Positions 8,111 through 17,839 of a stretch of DNA of 64,000 nucleotides are shown here, one piece after another. The number at the start of each line of letters is the position of its first letter. The first letter of the stretch is position 1. The stretch comes from Oscillibacter sp. Lineage in GTDB: Bacteria; Bacillota; Clostridia; Oscillospirales; Oscillospiraceae. A program made the position numbers and the translations under genes. The stretch is from contig JAAWGR010000005.1 in NCBI GenBank assembly GCA_022795445.1, forward strand, positions 1-64,000. The letters are read 5' to 3'. The notes below the pieces were generated by a model. That model made no database searches. It saw nothing but the letters and a program-made list of their open reading frames with translations, and was not told where the DNA came from.

Positions 8111-9712
8111 TTACGCCTCCCACTTCTCCAACAACTGCCGCAGCTGATCGGCGTATTTGGCGAGGGACTTGTTGTCCCGTCCCTTGCTGCGCTTGATGAA
8201 CTCTGTAAGCATGCCGCCGATGGACACCAGCCGGTCGTAAGCCGGAGCATTCTTGGAACTGCCTGCAACCTTGGCTTTCCGTTCCGGCAGATAACCACGC
8301 TCCAAAATCGCATTGGTTTCCAAGTCATACACTTCCGTATACTGCGGCGCATGGGCCGGAATGCCCATCCCCACCAACGTTTGGGCGAAGAATGGCGCAA
8401 CCTCCCGGTCGCCGTGCACCACGAATACCTGCTGCGGTTTTGGGTCCTTGAAATTCGAGATCCAGTGCAGCAGATGGTCCCGGTCCGCATGGGAACTCAG
8501 GCCGGTAAAATTCTCCAAATGCGCTTGGACCGAAATTTCCTCGCCAAACAGTTTTACGCTTGTTGCACCTTCCAAAAGCTGGCGGCCCAAGGTTCCCTCA
8601 CCCTGATAGCCTACAAACAAAACCGTACATTCCGGCCGCCAGAGATTATGCTTCAAGTGGTGGCGTATACGGCCCGCGTCGCACATGCCGGAGGCGGAGA
8701 TGATCACCTTCGGCGTAGGGTCTTCGTTCAGGGCCTTGGACTCCTCGCTGCTCTCCGTCAGGCACAGGTTAGGGAAGCGGAACATATTGGTTCCCTTTCG
8801 GACAAGCCACACGGCATCATGATCCATGTAGCCCCGAAGGTCGCTGTCGAAAATTGAGGTTGCTTTTTTCGCCAGGGGAGAGTCGATGTAAACAGGGAAA
8901 TCCGGGCGAGAATGTACCATATGTTTTTCTTTTATTTCCCGGATAAAATACAGTAGCTCCTGTGTACGGCCTACGGCGAAGGACGGGATGATCACATTGC
9001 CGCCTCTGGCCATGGTTTCGTCAATGATCCGAGCCAGATTCTCCGTATAGCCCCAGTTTTCGGGATGGTTGCGGTCGCCGTAAGTAGATTCCATCACGAC
9101 GTAATCCGCGCCGCAGAGCTGCACAGGGTCCCGAATGATAGGTTGGTTAATGTTGCCGATGTCGCCGGAAAAGACGATGCTCTTTTTCACGCCATTCTCC
9201 GTCAAATCCATGGCGATGAACGCCGAGCCCAGCAGATGTCCGGCGTCTACAAACTCCACCTCTACCCCCTCGCAGAGGCTGACGAACTGGCCATATTCGC
9301 AAGTGGTCATATACTGCATGACTTTCTCTGCGTCTTCCACCGTGTAGAGCGGTTCTGTCCGGGGCGCGCCGGAACGCTCACCCTTGCGGTTCCGCCACTC
9401 AGCGTCCTGCTCTTGGATGTGGGCAGAGTCCAGGAGCATGATCTCCAGTAATTCCGCCGTAAGGCGCGTGGTGAGGATCCGGCCTTGGAAGCCTTGCTTG
9501 ACCAGCATGGGGATTCGCCCCGAGTGGTCAATATGGGCATGGGTCACGAGGACAAAATCGATGGTATTTGGGGCAAAGGGAAATTCGCCGTTGGAAACTT
9601 CATCCCGTCCCTGCTGCAAGCCGCAGTCAATCAGGATGCGCTTCCCGTTAATTTCCAGGCAATGGCAGCTGCCAGTTACACATTGATCTGCGCCGTAAAA
9701 ACTAAGCTTCAT
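8111..9712 (-). CDS. Metallo-beta-lactamase / beta-CASP RNA-processing exonuclease-like protein
   Basis: 533 residues. The zinc-binding HAHIDH motif is at 58-63, and a beta-CASP domain follows with ISASGMCDAGRIRHHL and the C-terminal motif VHGDRE. The family (YSH1/CPSF-73-like, TTHA0252-like) contains RNA endo- and exonucleases that cut near zinc. The C-terminal about 80 residues are helical and charged and may be lineage-specific. ATG 9712 is chosen because GGGAGGG lies 7-8 bases upstream; longer readings have no ribosome binding site. A good promoter lies at 9779-9807. Confidence 0.88.
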   Translation of the reverse strand: MKLSFYGADQCVTGSCHCLEINGKRILIDCGLQQGRDEVSNGEFPFAPNTIDFVLVTHAHIDHSGRIPMLVKQGFQGRILTTRLTAELLEIMLLDSAHIQEQDAEWRNRKGERSGAPRTEPLYTVEDAEKVMQYMTTCEYGQFVSLCEGVEVEFVDAGHLLGSAFIAMDLTENGVKKSIVFSGDIGNINQPIIRDPVQLCGADYVVMESTYGDRNHPENWGYTENLARIIDETMARGGNVIIPSFAVGRTQELLYFIREIKEKHMVHSRPDFPVYIDSPLAKKATSIFDSDLRGYMDHDAVWLVRKGTNMFRFPNLCLTESSEESKALNEDPTPKVIISASGMCDAGRIRHHLKHNLWRPECTVLFVGYQGEGTLGRQLLEGATSVKLFGEEISVQAHLENFTGLSSHADRDHLLHWISNFKDPKPQQVFVVHGDREVAPFFAQTLVGMGIPAHAPQYTEVYDLETNAILERGYLPERKAKVAGSSKNAPAYDRLVSIGGMLTEFIKRSKGRDNKSLAKYADQLRQLLEKWEA

Positions 9713-9778
9713 TCTATATGCCCTCCCGATCGTTATTTTTGTAAAGGGTGCCAAAAACTCCAAAATGCTGCTGGCTTC

Positions 9779-9807
9779 AGTATAGCACAATTTGACAAGA
9801 TTTACAA
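9779..9807 (-). promoter_or_regulatory. Sigma-A promoter of the beta-CASP/rlmD operon
   Basis: On the minus strand: TTGTAA, 17 bases, TATACT. It points leftwards and is back-to-back with the promoter at 9841-9869. Confidence 0.6.
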
Positions 9808-9840
9808 CGGGAGATTTTCGTTTTCCTTCCCAGCAAAACC

Positions 9841-9869
9841 TGGACAGGTATGAACAGATATTGTATAAT
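9841..9869 (+). promoter_or_regulatory. Sigma-A promoter of the 2-hydroxyacyl-CoA dehydratase-like gene
   Basis: TGGACA, 17 bases, TATAAT, about 60 bases before the ATG at 9929. Confidence 0.7.
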
Positions 9870-9928
9870 GTATATATCCTTTATTATGTTCTATAAACAA
9901 AACATTTTGCTGTTTGGAAGGAACTGCC

Positions 9929-11092
9929 ATGTCCCTTGAAACATTGCTGATTCCCGCCCTGTTTGACCATCATTGGCCCCTCCTGCGCTGGGCGTTTGAA
10001 ACGCCGAAGCGGCGCGCCGTAATTTTGGAGGAGGGAAATGGGATAGAAGAATTGGGCTTACGGCATCTGCACAACGATTTATGCTACCCCTTTGTTTTGA
10101 TTGCCGGTCAGGTGCTTGCCGCCCTGCGGTCAGGGAAGTACGACCTGGCCCACACTTCCATTTTGATCTCCCAGGCTGCCGACGCCTGCCGGGGGTCCTG
10201 TTTGATCCGCCTTCTGCGGCCCGTGCTGAACCGGGAAGGATTTGCGCAAGTGCAGCTGTTGTCCTTAAACACCAGGGGGCTGGAGCATAACTGCGCTTTG
10301 CCGGTAAGCCTTACAATGGCCCGCCGCGCCTTAGCGGCGGTCTTTTGGGGCGATGCGCTGATGCTCTTGAGCCATCAGGTACGGCCCTATGAGGCTCAGG
10401 CGGGTGATGTAAACCGGCTGGTTCAACGCTGGACGCAGACACTTTCCGACGATTTACAGGCAGGGCGGAATTTGCTTCCGAAGGGGATTCTTCAACGATG
10501 CCGGGAGATTGCAGCGGATTTCCAAGCGGTTCCGATCATGCAGCGTCCTGTGCAGAAAGTTGCCGTTGTCGGGGAATTATATACCAAATACTGCCATTTA
10601 GGCAATTGGGATTTGGAAGCTTATTTAGAAGGACTTAGCTGTGAAGTTGGGGTAAACGGTTTGACCTGGTACGCTCTTTACTATATGGATACCCATCTGA
10701 AGGAAAGTCCGCTTCCGGTCCGGCTGGGCGGAAAGGCATTGATAGCTTGGGCTTTGCGGTTTCAGCGGAAGTTTGTGGAAGCTTTGCAGGGAGCAGGATT
10801 TACCGTTTTGCCGCTCTATCCGAAGCTGAAAGCGATGGCACGGCCGTCAGGGTGTGCATTGGGGTGCGGATGGCTGTTATCCGCAGAGGCTGCTGCCTGG
10901 GTGCAGGCGGGGTATCGGAAAGTACTCAGCGCCATGCCGTTTGGCTGTTTGCCGGGGCATGTTTATGCCAGAGGGATTTATGCGCAATTGCAGAGGGAAC
11001 TGCCAGATGGGCTAATCGTAGGGGTCGATTATGATGCATCCACAAGAGAGGGAACGGTACAAAACCGTATCCGAATGTTGGTTGACAGCTAG
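9929..11092 (+). CDS. 2-hydroxyacyl-CoA dehydratase-like protein (DUF2229-type), stand-alone
   Basis: 387 residues from ATG 9929 with GGAAGGAA upstream. It resembles the DUF2229/HgdB-like half of the large fused 2-hydroxyglutaryl-CoA dehydratase activator proteins. Features are an early YPFVLIAGQVLAAL strand-helix, the Cys motif ADACRGSC, a SLNTRGLEHN loop, VAVVGELYTKY, and a late GCALGCGWL and AMPFGCLPGHVYARG with conserved-looking Cys. These Cys residues could bind an Fe-S cluster (inferred). No ATP-binding activase (BadF/HgdC-like) domain is fused or adjacent, so its partner and substrate are unknown. It has its own promoter and terminator. Confidence 0.65.
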   Translation: MSLETLLIPALFDHHWPLLRWAFETPKRRAVILEEGNGIEELGLRHLHNDLCYPFVLIAGQVLAALRSGKYDLAHTSILISQAADACRGSCLIRLLRPVLNREGFAQVQLLSLNTRGLEHNCALPVSLTMARRALAAVFWGDALMLLSHQVRPYEAQAGDVNRLVQRWTQTLSDDLQAGRNLLPKGILQRCREIAADFQAVPIMQRPVQKVAVVGELYTKYCHLGNWDLEAYLEGLSCEVGVNGLTWYALYYMDTHLKESPLPVRLGGKALIAWALRFQRKFVEALQGAGFTVLPLYPKLKAMARPSGCALGCGWLLSAEAAAWVQAGYRKVLSAMPFGCLPGHVYARGIYAQLQRELPDGLIVGVDYDASTREGTVQNRIRMLVDS

Positions 11093-11137
11093 GGGAACCA
11101 TTTCCTTTCGGAATGCGTCTCCACAGCCTTCCTTCTT

Positions 11138-11173
11138 TTCACAAACGAAAAAAGAGCTTTTTGTGAATTTTTT
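11138..11173 (+). terminator. Intrinsic terminator after the dehydratase-like gene
   Basis: TTCACAAA pairs with TTTGTGAA across a 14-base loop region and is followed by six T. Confidence 0.7.
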
Positions 11174-11193
11174 GGAAAAGCGGCCTTTTTCCT

Positions 11194-11222
11194 TTGCAAT
11201 TCCTGGGCGGTTGTGGTATGCT
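11194..11222 (+). promoter_or_regulatory. Sigma-A promoter of secA
   Basis: TTGCAA, 17 bases, TATGCT, about 75 bases before the secA start. Confidence 0.55.
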
Positions 11223-11297
11223 ACACTTGCTTTTTTATGTGCATTCCTGCTTTCCAAATAGGAAAGCGGCGGAATTTGAAAGGATGTTGAAACAATC

Positions 11298-14042
11298 ATG
11301 GGTCTGATGAAAAAGCTATTTGGCGATTACAGCTCGCGAGAGCTGAAATCGATCTATCCAATTGTAGACAAAATCGAGGCGATGGCCGATGAGTACAAAG
11401 CCATGAGCGATGCGGAACTGCAAGCCAAAACACCGGAATTTAAAAACCGCTTGGCTAACGGCGAAACCCTGGACGATATCCTGCCGGAAGCCTTTGCAGC
11501 CGTGCGGGAAGCCTCCGACCGTGTGCTGGGCCTGCGGCCCTACCGTGTGCAGCTGGTGGGCGGCATCGTCCTCCACCAAGGCCGCATCGCGGAGATGAAA
11601 ACCGGTGAAGGCAAAACCCTTGTGGCTACTCTCCCCGCTTACCTCAACGCTCTGGAGGGCAACGGCGTCCACATTGTCACCGTCAACGACTACCTTGCCA
11701 AGCGCGACAGTGAGTGGATGGGCAAAGTCCACCGTTTCCTGGGCCTGAAAGTGGGCTTGATCGTTCACGGTCTGACCTCCCAGCAGCGGCAGGCTGCTTA
11801 CGCCGCTGATATCACTTACGGCACCAACAACGAGATGGGATTCGACTATCTTCGGGACAATATGTGCATCTATTCTACGGAACTCGTCCAGCGGGGTCAT
11901 GCCTTCGCCATCGTCGACGAGGTGGACTCCATCCTCATCGACGAGGCCCGGACACCTTTGATCATTTCCGGCCAGGGGGAAAAATCTACCCAGCTCTATG
12001 ATATGGCAGAAATGTTTGTTTCCCGGCTGAAAAAACAGGTCGTTGTTCAAGTGGACAACAAAGAAGAAGAAGATACGGAAATCGACGCCGACTATATCGT
12101 CGACGAAAAGGCCAAAACCGCTACCCTCACCGCTCCTGGCATCGCCAAGGCGGAAGCATACTTTCATGTGGAAAATCTCTCCGACCCTTCTAACGCTACC
12201 CTCAGCCACCACATCAACCAAGCCCTGAAAGCCCATGGTACGATGAAGCGAGACATTGACTACGTGGTCAAGGACGGCGAAGTCATCATCGTCGACGAGT
12301 TCACCGGCCGCCTGATGTTTGGTCGGCGTTACTCTAACGGCCTCCATCAGGCCATCGAAGCTAAGGAACACGTTGATGTCAACAGCGAGAACAAAACCCT
12401 TGCGACCATCACCTTCCAGAACTATTTTCGGCTCTACAACAAGCTCTCCGGCATGACCGGTACCGCTATGACCGAACAGGAAGAATTCGGCACGATTTAT
12501 AATTTGGACATCATCGAAATCCCCACCAACCGTCCCAACCAGCGCAACGACCATCATGACGTGGTTTATAAAACAGAAGCGGGAAAGTTCCGCGCCGTTA
12601 TCGCGCAAATCAAAGAATGCCACGAAAAGGGCCAACCGGTGCTGGTGGGCACCGTCTCCATTGAGAAAAACGAACTTCTCAGCTCGCTCCTGTCCCGGGA
12701 GGGCATCAAGCACAACCTCCTCAACGCCAAGAACCATGAAAAAGAAGCCGAGATTGTCGCCCAGGCCGGCAAGCTGGGGGCTGTCACAGTCGCAACGAAC
12801 ATGGCGGGCCGCGGCACCGACATTATGCTGGGCGGCAACGCCGAGTATCTCGCACGGGCAGACCTGTCGAAGGCGGGTTACTCTGACGAGGTTATCACGG
12901 ACGCCACCGGCTACGCCGACACTGACAACCAGGAAATCCTTGACGCGAGAAAGCTCTTTGCAGAAAAAATGGCTCAACACAAGGCGGAAATCGCCGACGA
13001 AGCCGATCAGGTGCGGGAAGTCGGCGGCCTGTTCATCATCGGTACCGAGCGCCACGAATCCCGCCGGATCGATAACCAGCTCCGTGGCCGTGCCGGCCGT
13101 CAGGGCGACCCCGGCGAGACCCGGTTCTATATCTCCTTGGAAGACGACCTCATGCGCCTCTTTGGTGGAGACCGGATCACTAACATGATGGAGCGCTTTG
13201 ATCTGGACGAGGATACCCCCATCGAAAACAAAATGCTGACGAAAGCAATCGAAAATGCCCAAACCACTGTGGAATCCCGGAACTTCCAATCTCGTAAATC
13301 CGTTCTGGAATACGACGACGTGATGAACAAGCAGCGGGAGCTGATCTATAGCCAGCGGCGGCAGGTGCTGGACGGCATGGACATCAAGGAAACCGTGCTG
13401 AATATGATGCACACCTCCATTGCAAACCATGTCGCAATGGCCTTTTCTGAAAAAACGTCCTTGGATGCGGCAGCGTGCCAGGAAATGCTGCGTGGCCTGG
13501 AAGGCACCTATTTTGCCAAAGGCACAGTATCCGTCGCCGGATGTGAGGGCAACAGCCAGGAACAGTTCACCAACCAATTCACCGCCGCGGCCGAAAAGAC
13601 CTACGAGGCCAAAGAGCAGGAAATTACCCCCACCATTATGCGGGAGCTGGAGCGGGTCATTATGCTGCGGGTGGTGGACGAATACTGGATGGACCACATC
13701 GACGCGATGGATGATCTGAAACAGGGCATCCGCCTTCAAGCGTATGGCAACAACAATCCGGTTGACGTTTACAAGCGGGAATCCCTGGCGATGTTCGAGG
13801 AAATGGTTGCGGCCATCCAGGATGAAACCGTCCGCCGCATGTACTCCGTGCGGCTCCGGAAGGACGAGGAAGTCAAGCGGGAACGGGTGGCTAAGGGTAT
13901 GGTTGAGAACGTGGGCGGCGACGGAACCGCCCCGAAGAAACAGCCCATTAAGGTCATTAAAATCGGCAAAAACGATCCCTGCCCCTGCGGCAGCGGCCTG
14001 AAATGGAAAAAGTGTACTTGCCCGGAATACCACAAGGGTTAA
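11298..14042 (+). CDS. secA: Preprotein translocase ATPase SecA
   Basis: 914 residues, full length. SecA drives proteins through SecYEG by ATP hydrolysis at the inner face of the membrane. Walker A is KTGEGKTL at 101-108, and the DEAD-like motif is [15 protein letters not shown]. Also seen are [24 protein letters not shown] and the wing/scaffold region. The C-terminus carries the zinc-binding SEC-C motif [14 protein letters not shown]. An ATG three codons downstream is also possible. It is transcribed alone from 11194-11222. Codon use is strongly biased to C/G third positions, as expected of a highly expressed gene; the antisense strand is therefore free of stops over nearly the whole length. 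Confidence 0.98.
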   Translation: MGLMKKLFGDYSSRELKSIYPIVDKIEAMADEYKAMSDAELQAKTPEFKNRLANGETLDDILPEAFAAVREASDRVLGLRPYRVQLVGGIVLHQGRIAEMKTGEGKTLVATLPAYLNALEGNGVHIVTVNDYLAKRDSEWMGKVHRFLGLKVGLIVHGLTSQQRQAAYAADITYGTNNEMGFDYLRDNMCIYSTELVQRGHAFAIVDEVDSILIDEARTPLIISGQGEKSTQLYDMAEMFVSRLKKQVVVQVDNKEEEDTEIDADYIVDEKAKTATLTAPGIAKAEAYFHVENLSDPSNATLSHHINQALKAHGTMKRDIDYVVKDGEVIIVDEFTGRLMFGRRYSNGLHQAIEAKEHVDVNSENKTLATITFQNYFRLYNKLSGMTGTAMTEQEEFGTIYNLDIIEIPTNRPNQRNDHHDVVYKTEAGKFRAVIAQIKECHEKGQPVLVGTVSIEKNELLSSLLSREGIKHNLLNAKNHEKEAEIVAQAGKLGAVTVATNMAGRGTDIMLGGNAEYLARADLSKAGYSDEVITDATGYADTDNQEILDARKLFAEKMAQHKAEIADEADQVREVGGLFIIGTERHESRRIDNQLRGRAGRQGDPGETRFYISLEDDLMRLFGGDRITNMMERFDLDEDTPIENKMLTKAIENAQTTVESRNFQSRKSVLEYDDVMNKQRELIYSQRRQVLDGMDIKETVLNMMHTSIANHVAMAFSEKTSLDAAACQEMLRGLEGTYFAKGTVSVAGCEGNSQEQFTNQFTAAAEKTYEAKEQEITPTIMRELERVIMLRVVDEYWMDHIDAMDDLKQGIRLQAYGNNNPVDVYKRESLAMFEEMVAAIQDETVRRMYSVRLRKDEEVKRERVAKGMVENVGGDGTAPKKQPIKVIKIGKNDPCPCGSGLKWKKCTCPEYHKG

Positions 14043-14087
14043 CCAAAACAGATTTTCTATAAATCATATTTTTGTATCAGTCCTATC

Positions 14088-14116
14088 TTGCAATCGGATT
14101 AACCGGGTGTTATAAT
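14088..14116 (+). promoter_or_regulatory. Near-consensus sigma-A promoter of the broken gene at 14150
   Basis: TTGCAA, 17 bases, TATAAT. An AAAGGAG ribosome binding site and ATG 14150 follow. Confidence 0.7.
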
Positions 14117-14149
14117 GTGGGTACAAATTGTAAAGGAGATGCTATACCC

Positions 14150-14773
14150 ATGCGTTTTTTTTGACGAAAAGTTCTATCCTGTTTTCCGGACAAGGGAACT
14201 CAAACTGAGGGGCATTGGATTCTGGCTTTTAAAGGCACAAAGGCTGAAATTGAGGAAGTTTATGACTACGTTCTTACCGCGAAAGAGGATTTTTATGGAG
14301 AAGATTATCCCGATTTCGTGCATGATTTCGAGGAAACCAAGCAGTTCTTTGTAAAAAAGGAAGACAAGTGGACGCCCTGTAAATGGGAGGACTGCAAGGA
14401 CACCGACCGGGTGCTTCTGCGCGCAAACAGCCTTAACCCCTGTGATATTGAAAGGCTGGAAGATCACACCCTTTTCTTCGATCTTGTGGACGATACGGAC
14501 GCTTCATCGCAGATCGAGGAGGTTTACTGTATTTGGCCTTTGGATTCTAAGCTGAACGGATATCTTTGTTATCGTTTTTCCGATTACAAAAGACCGGGCT
14601 TCTGGATTAACGATGATTACAGTGTCGTCCTTGAGCGGGATCCGGACCGGATTCCCCCGGTTATCAGTGATTTCGCCAGATTTGAGCACGACGAATGCGG
14701 GGGAATGTTTGTGGAAGGTGATGTGGATATAGATTATATATTGGATTATCTGGGAATGGAATGGAGCAAGTGA
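14150..14773 (+). pseudogene. Small acidic protein of unknown function with an early stop
   Basis: ATG 14150 has a good promoter and AAAGGAG, but codon five is TGA (14162-14164), after a run of eight T. The same frame is then open to 14773. It reads GTQTEGHWILAFKGTKAEIE, then an acidic stretch rich in Asp, Glu, Phe and Trp, ending YILDYLGMEWSK. With one T fewer the start would read MRFFDEKFYPVFRT, but a second shift would then be needed to reach the long frame. Either way the 5' end is damaged. An internal GTG at 14318 could give about 151 residues, but I see no ribosome binding site there. I do not recognise the family; immunity-like or DUF proteins of this composition exist. Confidence 0.5.
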
Positions 14774-14997
14774 ATGACGGCCTCCTGGCCCTGCTGCAAG
14801 ACATCAAACAGATGATTTTCGGCTGCGGCCTCCTGCTGCTGGGCGGCATTCTGACGGTGATCTTCCTGCTGTTTGAGCGTATTTTCCTGTGGATTGTCTC
14901 CATTCCCGTCATGGTCTCCGGCTGCCTCTATATCTGGACCGGCTGGAACGCTCACGAAATTGTCAGCGGCCCCAAAAGCCAAGGCCCAAACCCATAA
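14761..14997 (+). CDS. Small two-helix membrane protein
   Basis: 78 residues. Two hydrophobic segments (about 18-39, MIFGCGLLLLGGILTVIFLL; and about 42-61, IFLWIVSIPVMVSGCLYIW) suggest two membrane helices, with a short polar tail. Its start overlaps the end of the preceding gene by 13 bases, and it ends 11 bases before pgeF, so it is probably co-transcribed. No family recognised. Confidence 0.55.
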   Translation: MEQVNDGLLALLQDIKQMIFGCGLLLLGGILTVIFLLFERIFLWIVSIPVMVSGCLYIWTGWNAHEIVSGPKSQGPNP

Positions 14998-15008
14998 AGG
15001 AGGTTTCC

Positions 15009-15812
15009 ATGCCCTTTGAAACCCACGAACAAAACGGCTTAATCTGGCTGTCCGCCTCGGTTTTATCCGGCGTGCGGCACGGCTTTTCCACCCGTCTCGG
15101 CGGCGTCTCTCCCGCCCCCTGGGACAGTCTGAACCTCCGCCCCGGCATGGGGGACGGACGGGAGGCCATGCTGGAAAACTACCGCCGTTTCTGCGCCTGC
15201 CTGGGTGCGGAACCGGAACACACCGTTTTATCCAGGCAAGTCCACGAAACCACCGTTCGCGCCTGTACGGCCGATGACGCTGGTAAGGGGTTGTTCCGTG
15301 ACCGTGATTATTCCGCCGACGCTTTGATTACTAACACCCCTGGCCTTACCCTGTTCGTCTTCTCCGCTGACTGCGGCACCATTTTGCTCCATGATCCAGA
15401 TACCAACGCCGTTGGGGCCATACATGCCGGCTGGCGGGGTTGTGCCAGAGGTATCGTTGAAAAAACGGTTCAGGAGCTGGAACGGCTATACGGCGCCAAA
15501 GCAGCAAATCTCCGCGCTGCCCTTGGTCCGTGTATTGGTCAGTGCTGCTTTGAAACCAACTCCGACGTCCCAGACGCCATGCGCGCCGCCTTGGGCGAAA
15601 CGGCGGCGCCGTACTTGGCACAGCACGGCCCCAAGTGGCATGTAGACTTGGAGGGTTTGAACCGCCAATGGCTGCTTCGCGCCGGAGTCCTGGCGAAGCA
15701 TATCGATACCGCTGGGCTTTGCACAGCTTGCCGGCCAGATTGGTTCTGGTCTCATCGGAAAATGGGCGAGACCCGCGGCCTACAGTGTGCCGCCATCGTT
15801 TGCCCCTCCTGA
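15009..15812 (+). CDS. pgeF: Peptidoglycan editing factor, YfiH/YlmD laccase-domain family
   Basis: 267 residues from ATG 15009, with AAAGGAGG seven bases upstream. Metal-ligand motifs of the family are all present: RQVHETTV, FSADCGTILLHD, GAIHAGWRGC and LGPCIGQCCFE. PgeF in E. coli removes wrongly placed serine from cell-wall precursors; relatives also act as purine nucleoside phosphorylases. The start and RBS are unambiguous. It lies just upstream of the lipoprotein gene at 15839. Confidence 0.9.
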   Translation: MPFETHEQNGLIWLSASVLSGVRHGFSTRLGGVSPAPWDSLNLRPGMGDGREAMLENYRRFCACLGAEPEHTVLSRQVHETTVRACTADDAGKGLFRDRDYSADALITNTPGLTLFVFSADCGTILLHDPDTNAVGAIHAGWRGCARGIVEKTVQELERLYGAKAANLRAALGPCIGQCCFETNSDVPDAMRAALGETAAPYLAQHGPKWHVDLEGLNRQWLLRAGVLAKHIDTAGLCTACRPDWFWSHRKMGETRGLQCAAIVCPS

Positions 15813-15838
15813 TCCCGCCTTTTCATCGAGGTGCTTCC

Positions 15839-17386
15839 ATGAAAAAACACCTATTTATATTGCTTTATCTAGTCTTGTCACTAATACTGCTCACCGGCTG
15901 CTGGCAGGCGGAAACATTGGAAGAGGAAGATTTGGCAAGCCTGCCCCCTATCCTAGAGATGGAAGAAACGCTAGAATCCCCTCGCATTATCCTGCCAGAA
16001 AATTTCTCCCTTCCTTATACTCCTGGTCAAACCCTAGACCCCATCGACTGTACTGATGGGATGCAGCAGGTTGTTGCCTCTCTTTTGTACGAAGGCCTGT
16101 TTCGCCTTGATCATGCTCTGGAGCCGCAGCTATCGCTGTGCTCCTCTTACACTTACGACCCAACTACCCACCGTTATGTTTTTACCATCCGAGAGGGCGT
16201 CCTCTTTTCGGATGGCTCCGCGCTCACAGCCGCCGACGTCCGGGCTACACTGGAGCGAGCACGGCAGTCAGACCGTTACCGCAGCCGCCTTTCTGGCGTT
16301 GCTTCCATCTCAAGCCGTGGGGCCAATGTTACGATCACCCTCACCAGCCCTAACACCGGTTTTCCCGCGCTGCTGAACATTCCCATCGTCAAATCCGGCA
16401 CACAGAAAAACACCGTCCCCATTGGAACCGGCCCCTATTGCTATACGGTAGAGGAGGGCAACGCCTATCTGACAGCCTCCCCCTCCTGGTGGCGCGGCGG
16501 AGGCCAGCCACTGGAACGGATTCCCCTGGTAGAAGCCGCTGATTATGATACCCTTCTCTACCGCTTTTCTTCCCATGATGTACAACTTATCACCGCCGAC
16601 CTTACCAGCGCAGAATCTGCCGCAACCACCGGAAAGGTTGACTGTTTAGACGCGGAAACGACCGTCCTGCAATACATCGGCTGCAATACCGCCCGTGCTC
16701 CGCTGGACAACTTGGCCCTCCGCCGTGCCCTTTGGAGCGGGGTCAACCGTGCTTATATCGTCAGCGCCTTTCTCTCCGGCCACGGAAATGCAGCACAATA
16801 TCCCGTCTCGCCGGTCTCGCCGCTGTATCCTACCGCATTAGAAGAAGCCTATTCGATCGAAGCATTCTCGACTGCCCTCGCTCAGAGCGGCTATGTTTCG
16901 GAACGCCCTTTGACGCTATTGGTCAATGAAGAGAACAGCTTCAAGCAAGCCATCGCTGGACATCTCGCAGAATCCTTCACCAAGGCTGGTCTTCCGGTCG
17001 AGGTACAGATTCTTCCTTGGGATGCATATAGCGCCGCTCTTGCTGCCGGAAATTTTGACCTCTATTATGGTGAAGTACGCCTTACCGCAGACTGGAACCT
17101 TTCCAGTCTCTTAACGGCTGGCAGCGCTTTGAATTATGGCAATTGGAACAATCCCCAGACCGACGCTCTGCTGGCAGACTTTGCCGCCGCAGAAGACCGT
17201 GCCGCGGCAATGAATACCCTTTGTGCCCACCTGCAAAGTCAAGTACCAATCATACCAGTTTGCTTCAAATCTACATCTGTCCTCTCCCAGGCAGATGTGC
17301 TGGAAAATCTCTCTCCTACTGCGGCAGAACCTTTTTATAACCTTACAGACTGTATTGTTCACCTCCGAGAACCGGAGGCTTCTTGA
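15839..17386 (+). CDS. Solute-binding lipoprotein, ABC transporter family 5 (oligopeptide-type)
   Basis: 515 residues. A lipoprotein signal (MKKHLFILLYLVLSLILLTG) ends at Cys with lipobox LLTGC. The body is a family 5 binding protein: LYEGLFRLD, YVFTIREGVLFSDGSALTAADV and GTGPYCYT match the characteristic early block, and the C-terminal lobe follows. Such proteins capture peptides, nickel or other solutes outside the membrane. No permease or ATPase genes are next to it, so it either uses a transporter encoded elsewhere or has another role. A strong terminator follows at 17394. Confidence 0.85.
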   Translation: MKKHLFILLYLVLSLILLTGCWQAETLEEEDLASLPPILEMEETLESPRIILPENFSLPYTPGQTLDPIDCTDGMQQVVASLLYEGLFRLDHALEPQLSLCSSYTYDPTTHRYVFTIREGVLFSDGSALTAADVRATLERARQSDRYRSRLSGVASISSRGANVTITLTSPNTGFPALLNIPIVKSGTQKNTVPIGTGPYCYTVEEGNAYLTASPSWWRGGGQPLERIPLVEAADYDTLLYRFSSHDVQLITADLTSAESAATTGKVDCLDAETTVLQYIGCNTARAPLDNLALRRALWSGVNRAYIVSAFLSGHGNAAQYPVSPVSPLYPTALEEAYSIEAFSTALAQSGYVSERPLTLLVNEENSFKQAIAGHLAESFTKAGLPVEVQILPWDAYSAALAAGNFDLYYGEVRLTADWNLSSLLTAGSALNYGNWNNPQTDALLADFAAAEDRAAAMNTLCAHLQSQVPIIPVCFKSTSVLSQADVLENLSPTAAEPFYNLTDCIVHLREPEAS

Positions 17387-17393
17387 AAGCAGA

Positions 17394-17425
17394 ACAGGAG
17401 ACCGGAAACCCGGTCTCCTGTTTGC
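17394..17425 (+). terminator. Intrinsic terminator after the solute-binding lipoprotein
   Basis: A 12-base perfect stem, ACAGGAGACCGG with CCGGTCTCCTGT, followed by a short T run. Confidence 0.75.
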
Positions 17426-17444
17426 CCGTTCACATGAAAGCAGA

Positions 17445-17476
17445 AAAACGCTGTGCCAGGACTGACACAGCGTTTT
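17445..17476 (-). terminator. Intrinsic terminator of rpsU
   Basis: AAAACGCTGTG pairs with CACAGCGTTTT across a ten-base loop. The U tract is on the minus strand, just after the rpsU stop. Confidence 0.75.
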
Positions 17477-17481
17477 CAAGA

Positions 17482-17664
17482 TCAATAATAACGCTTCTTG
17501 TTCTTGCGCGCAGCCTCCGATTTTTTACGGCGCTTGACGCTGGGACTCTCATAATGCTCTCTTTTGCGAACCTCGGCCAAAACGCCGGACTTGGCACAGC
17601 TGCGCTTAAAACGCTTCAATGCACTGTCAATGGATTCGTTTTCTTTCACATGGATCTCAGACAT
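17482..17664 (-). CDS. rpsU: 30S ribosomal protein S21
   Basis: 60 residues, with the family's start ([20 protein letters not shown]), the central [19 protein letters not shown] and a basic Lys/Arg tail. S21 sits at the 30S platform near the anti-Shine-Dalgarno end of 16S rRNA. The ribosome binding site is GGAGGGAGGG. It has its own consensus promoter (17743-17771) and terminator, so it forms a single-gene unit. Confidence 0.97.
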   Translation of the reverse strand: MSEIHVKENESIDSALKRFKRSCAKSGVLAEVRKREHYESPSVKRRKKSEAARKNKKRYY

Positions 17665-17742
17665 CTATATTTCCCTCCCTCCGAAACATCCGGCTTCATC
17701 CAGGATGCTTTAAGGGCCATACATCATGGCTTTATCAAAATT

Positions 17743-17771
17743 ATTATACAGATTCCGTCCGTTCTTGTCAA
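17743..17771 (-). promoter_or_regulatory. Consensus sigma-A promoter of rpsU
   Basis: On the minus strand: TTGACA, 17 bases, TATAAT, an exact match to consensus and spacing. About 75 bases upstream of the rpsU start. Confidence 0.85.
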
Positions 17772-17839
17772 GAGAATTTCCGAAATCTTCCCTCGAAAAT
17801 CGTCTTTTTCACCCCACAGGTTTCCCGAACCGTGTCAAA

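Noticed and set aside
11316-14033. A 905-codon open frame on the strand opposite secA
   Set aside because: It is an effect of the strong C/G third-position bias of secA. Its composition is unlike a protein (His-, Phe- and Val-rich) and it has no ribosome binding site.
14162-14164. TGA at codon five of the 14150 gene as a recoding signal
   Set aside because: A run of eight T just before it makes a slippage or indel lesion simpler.
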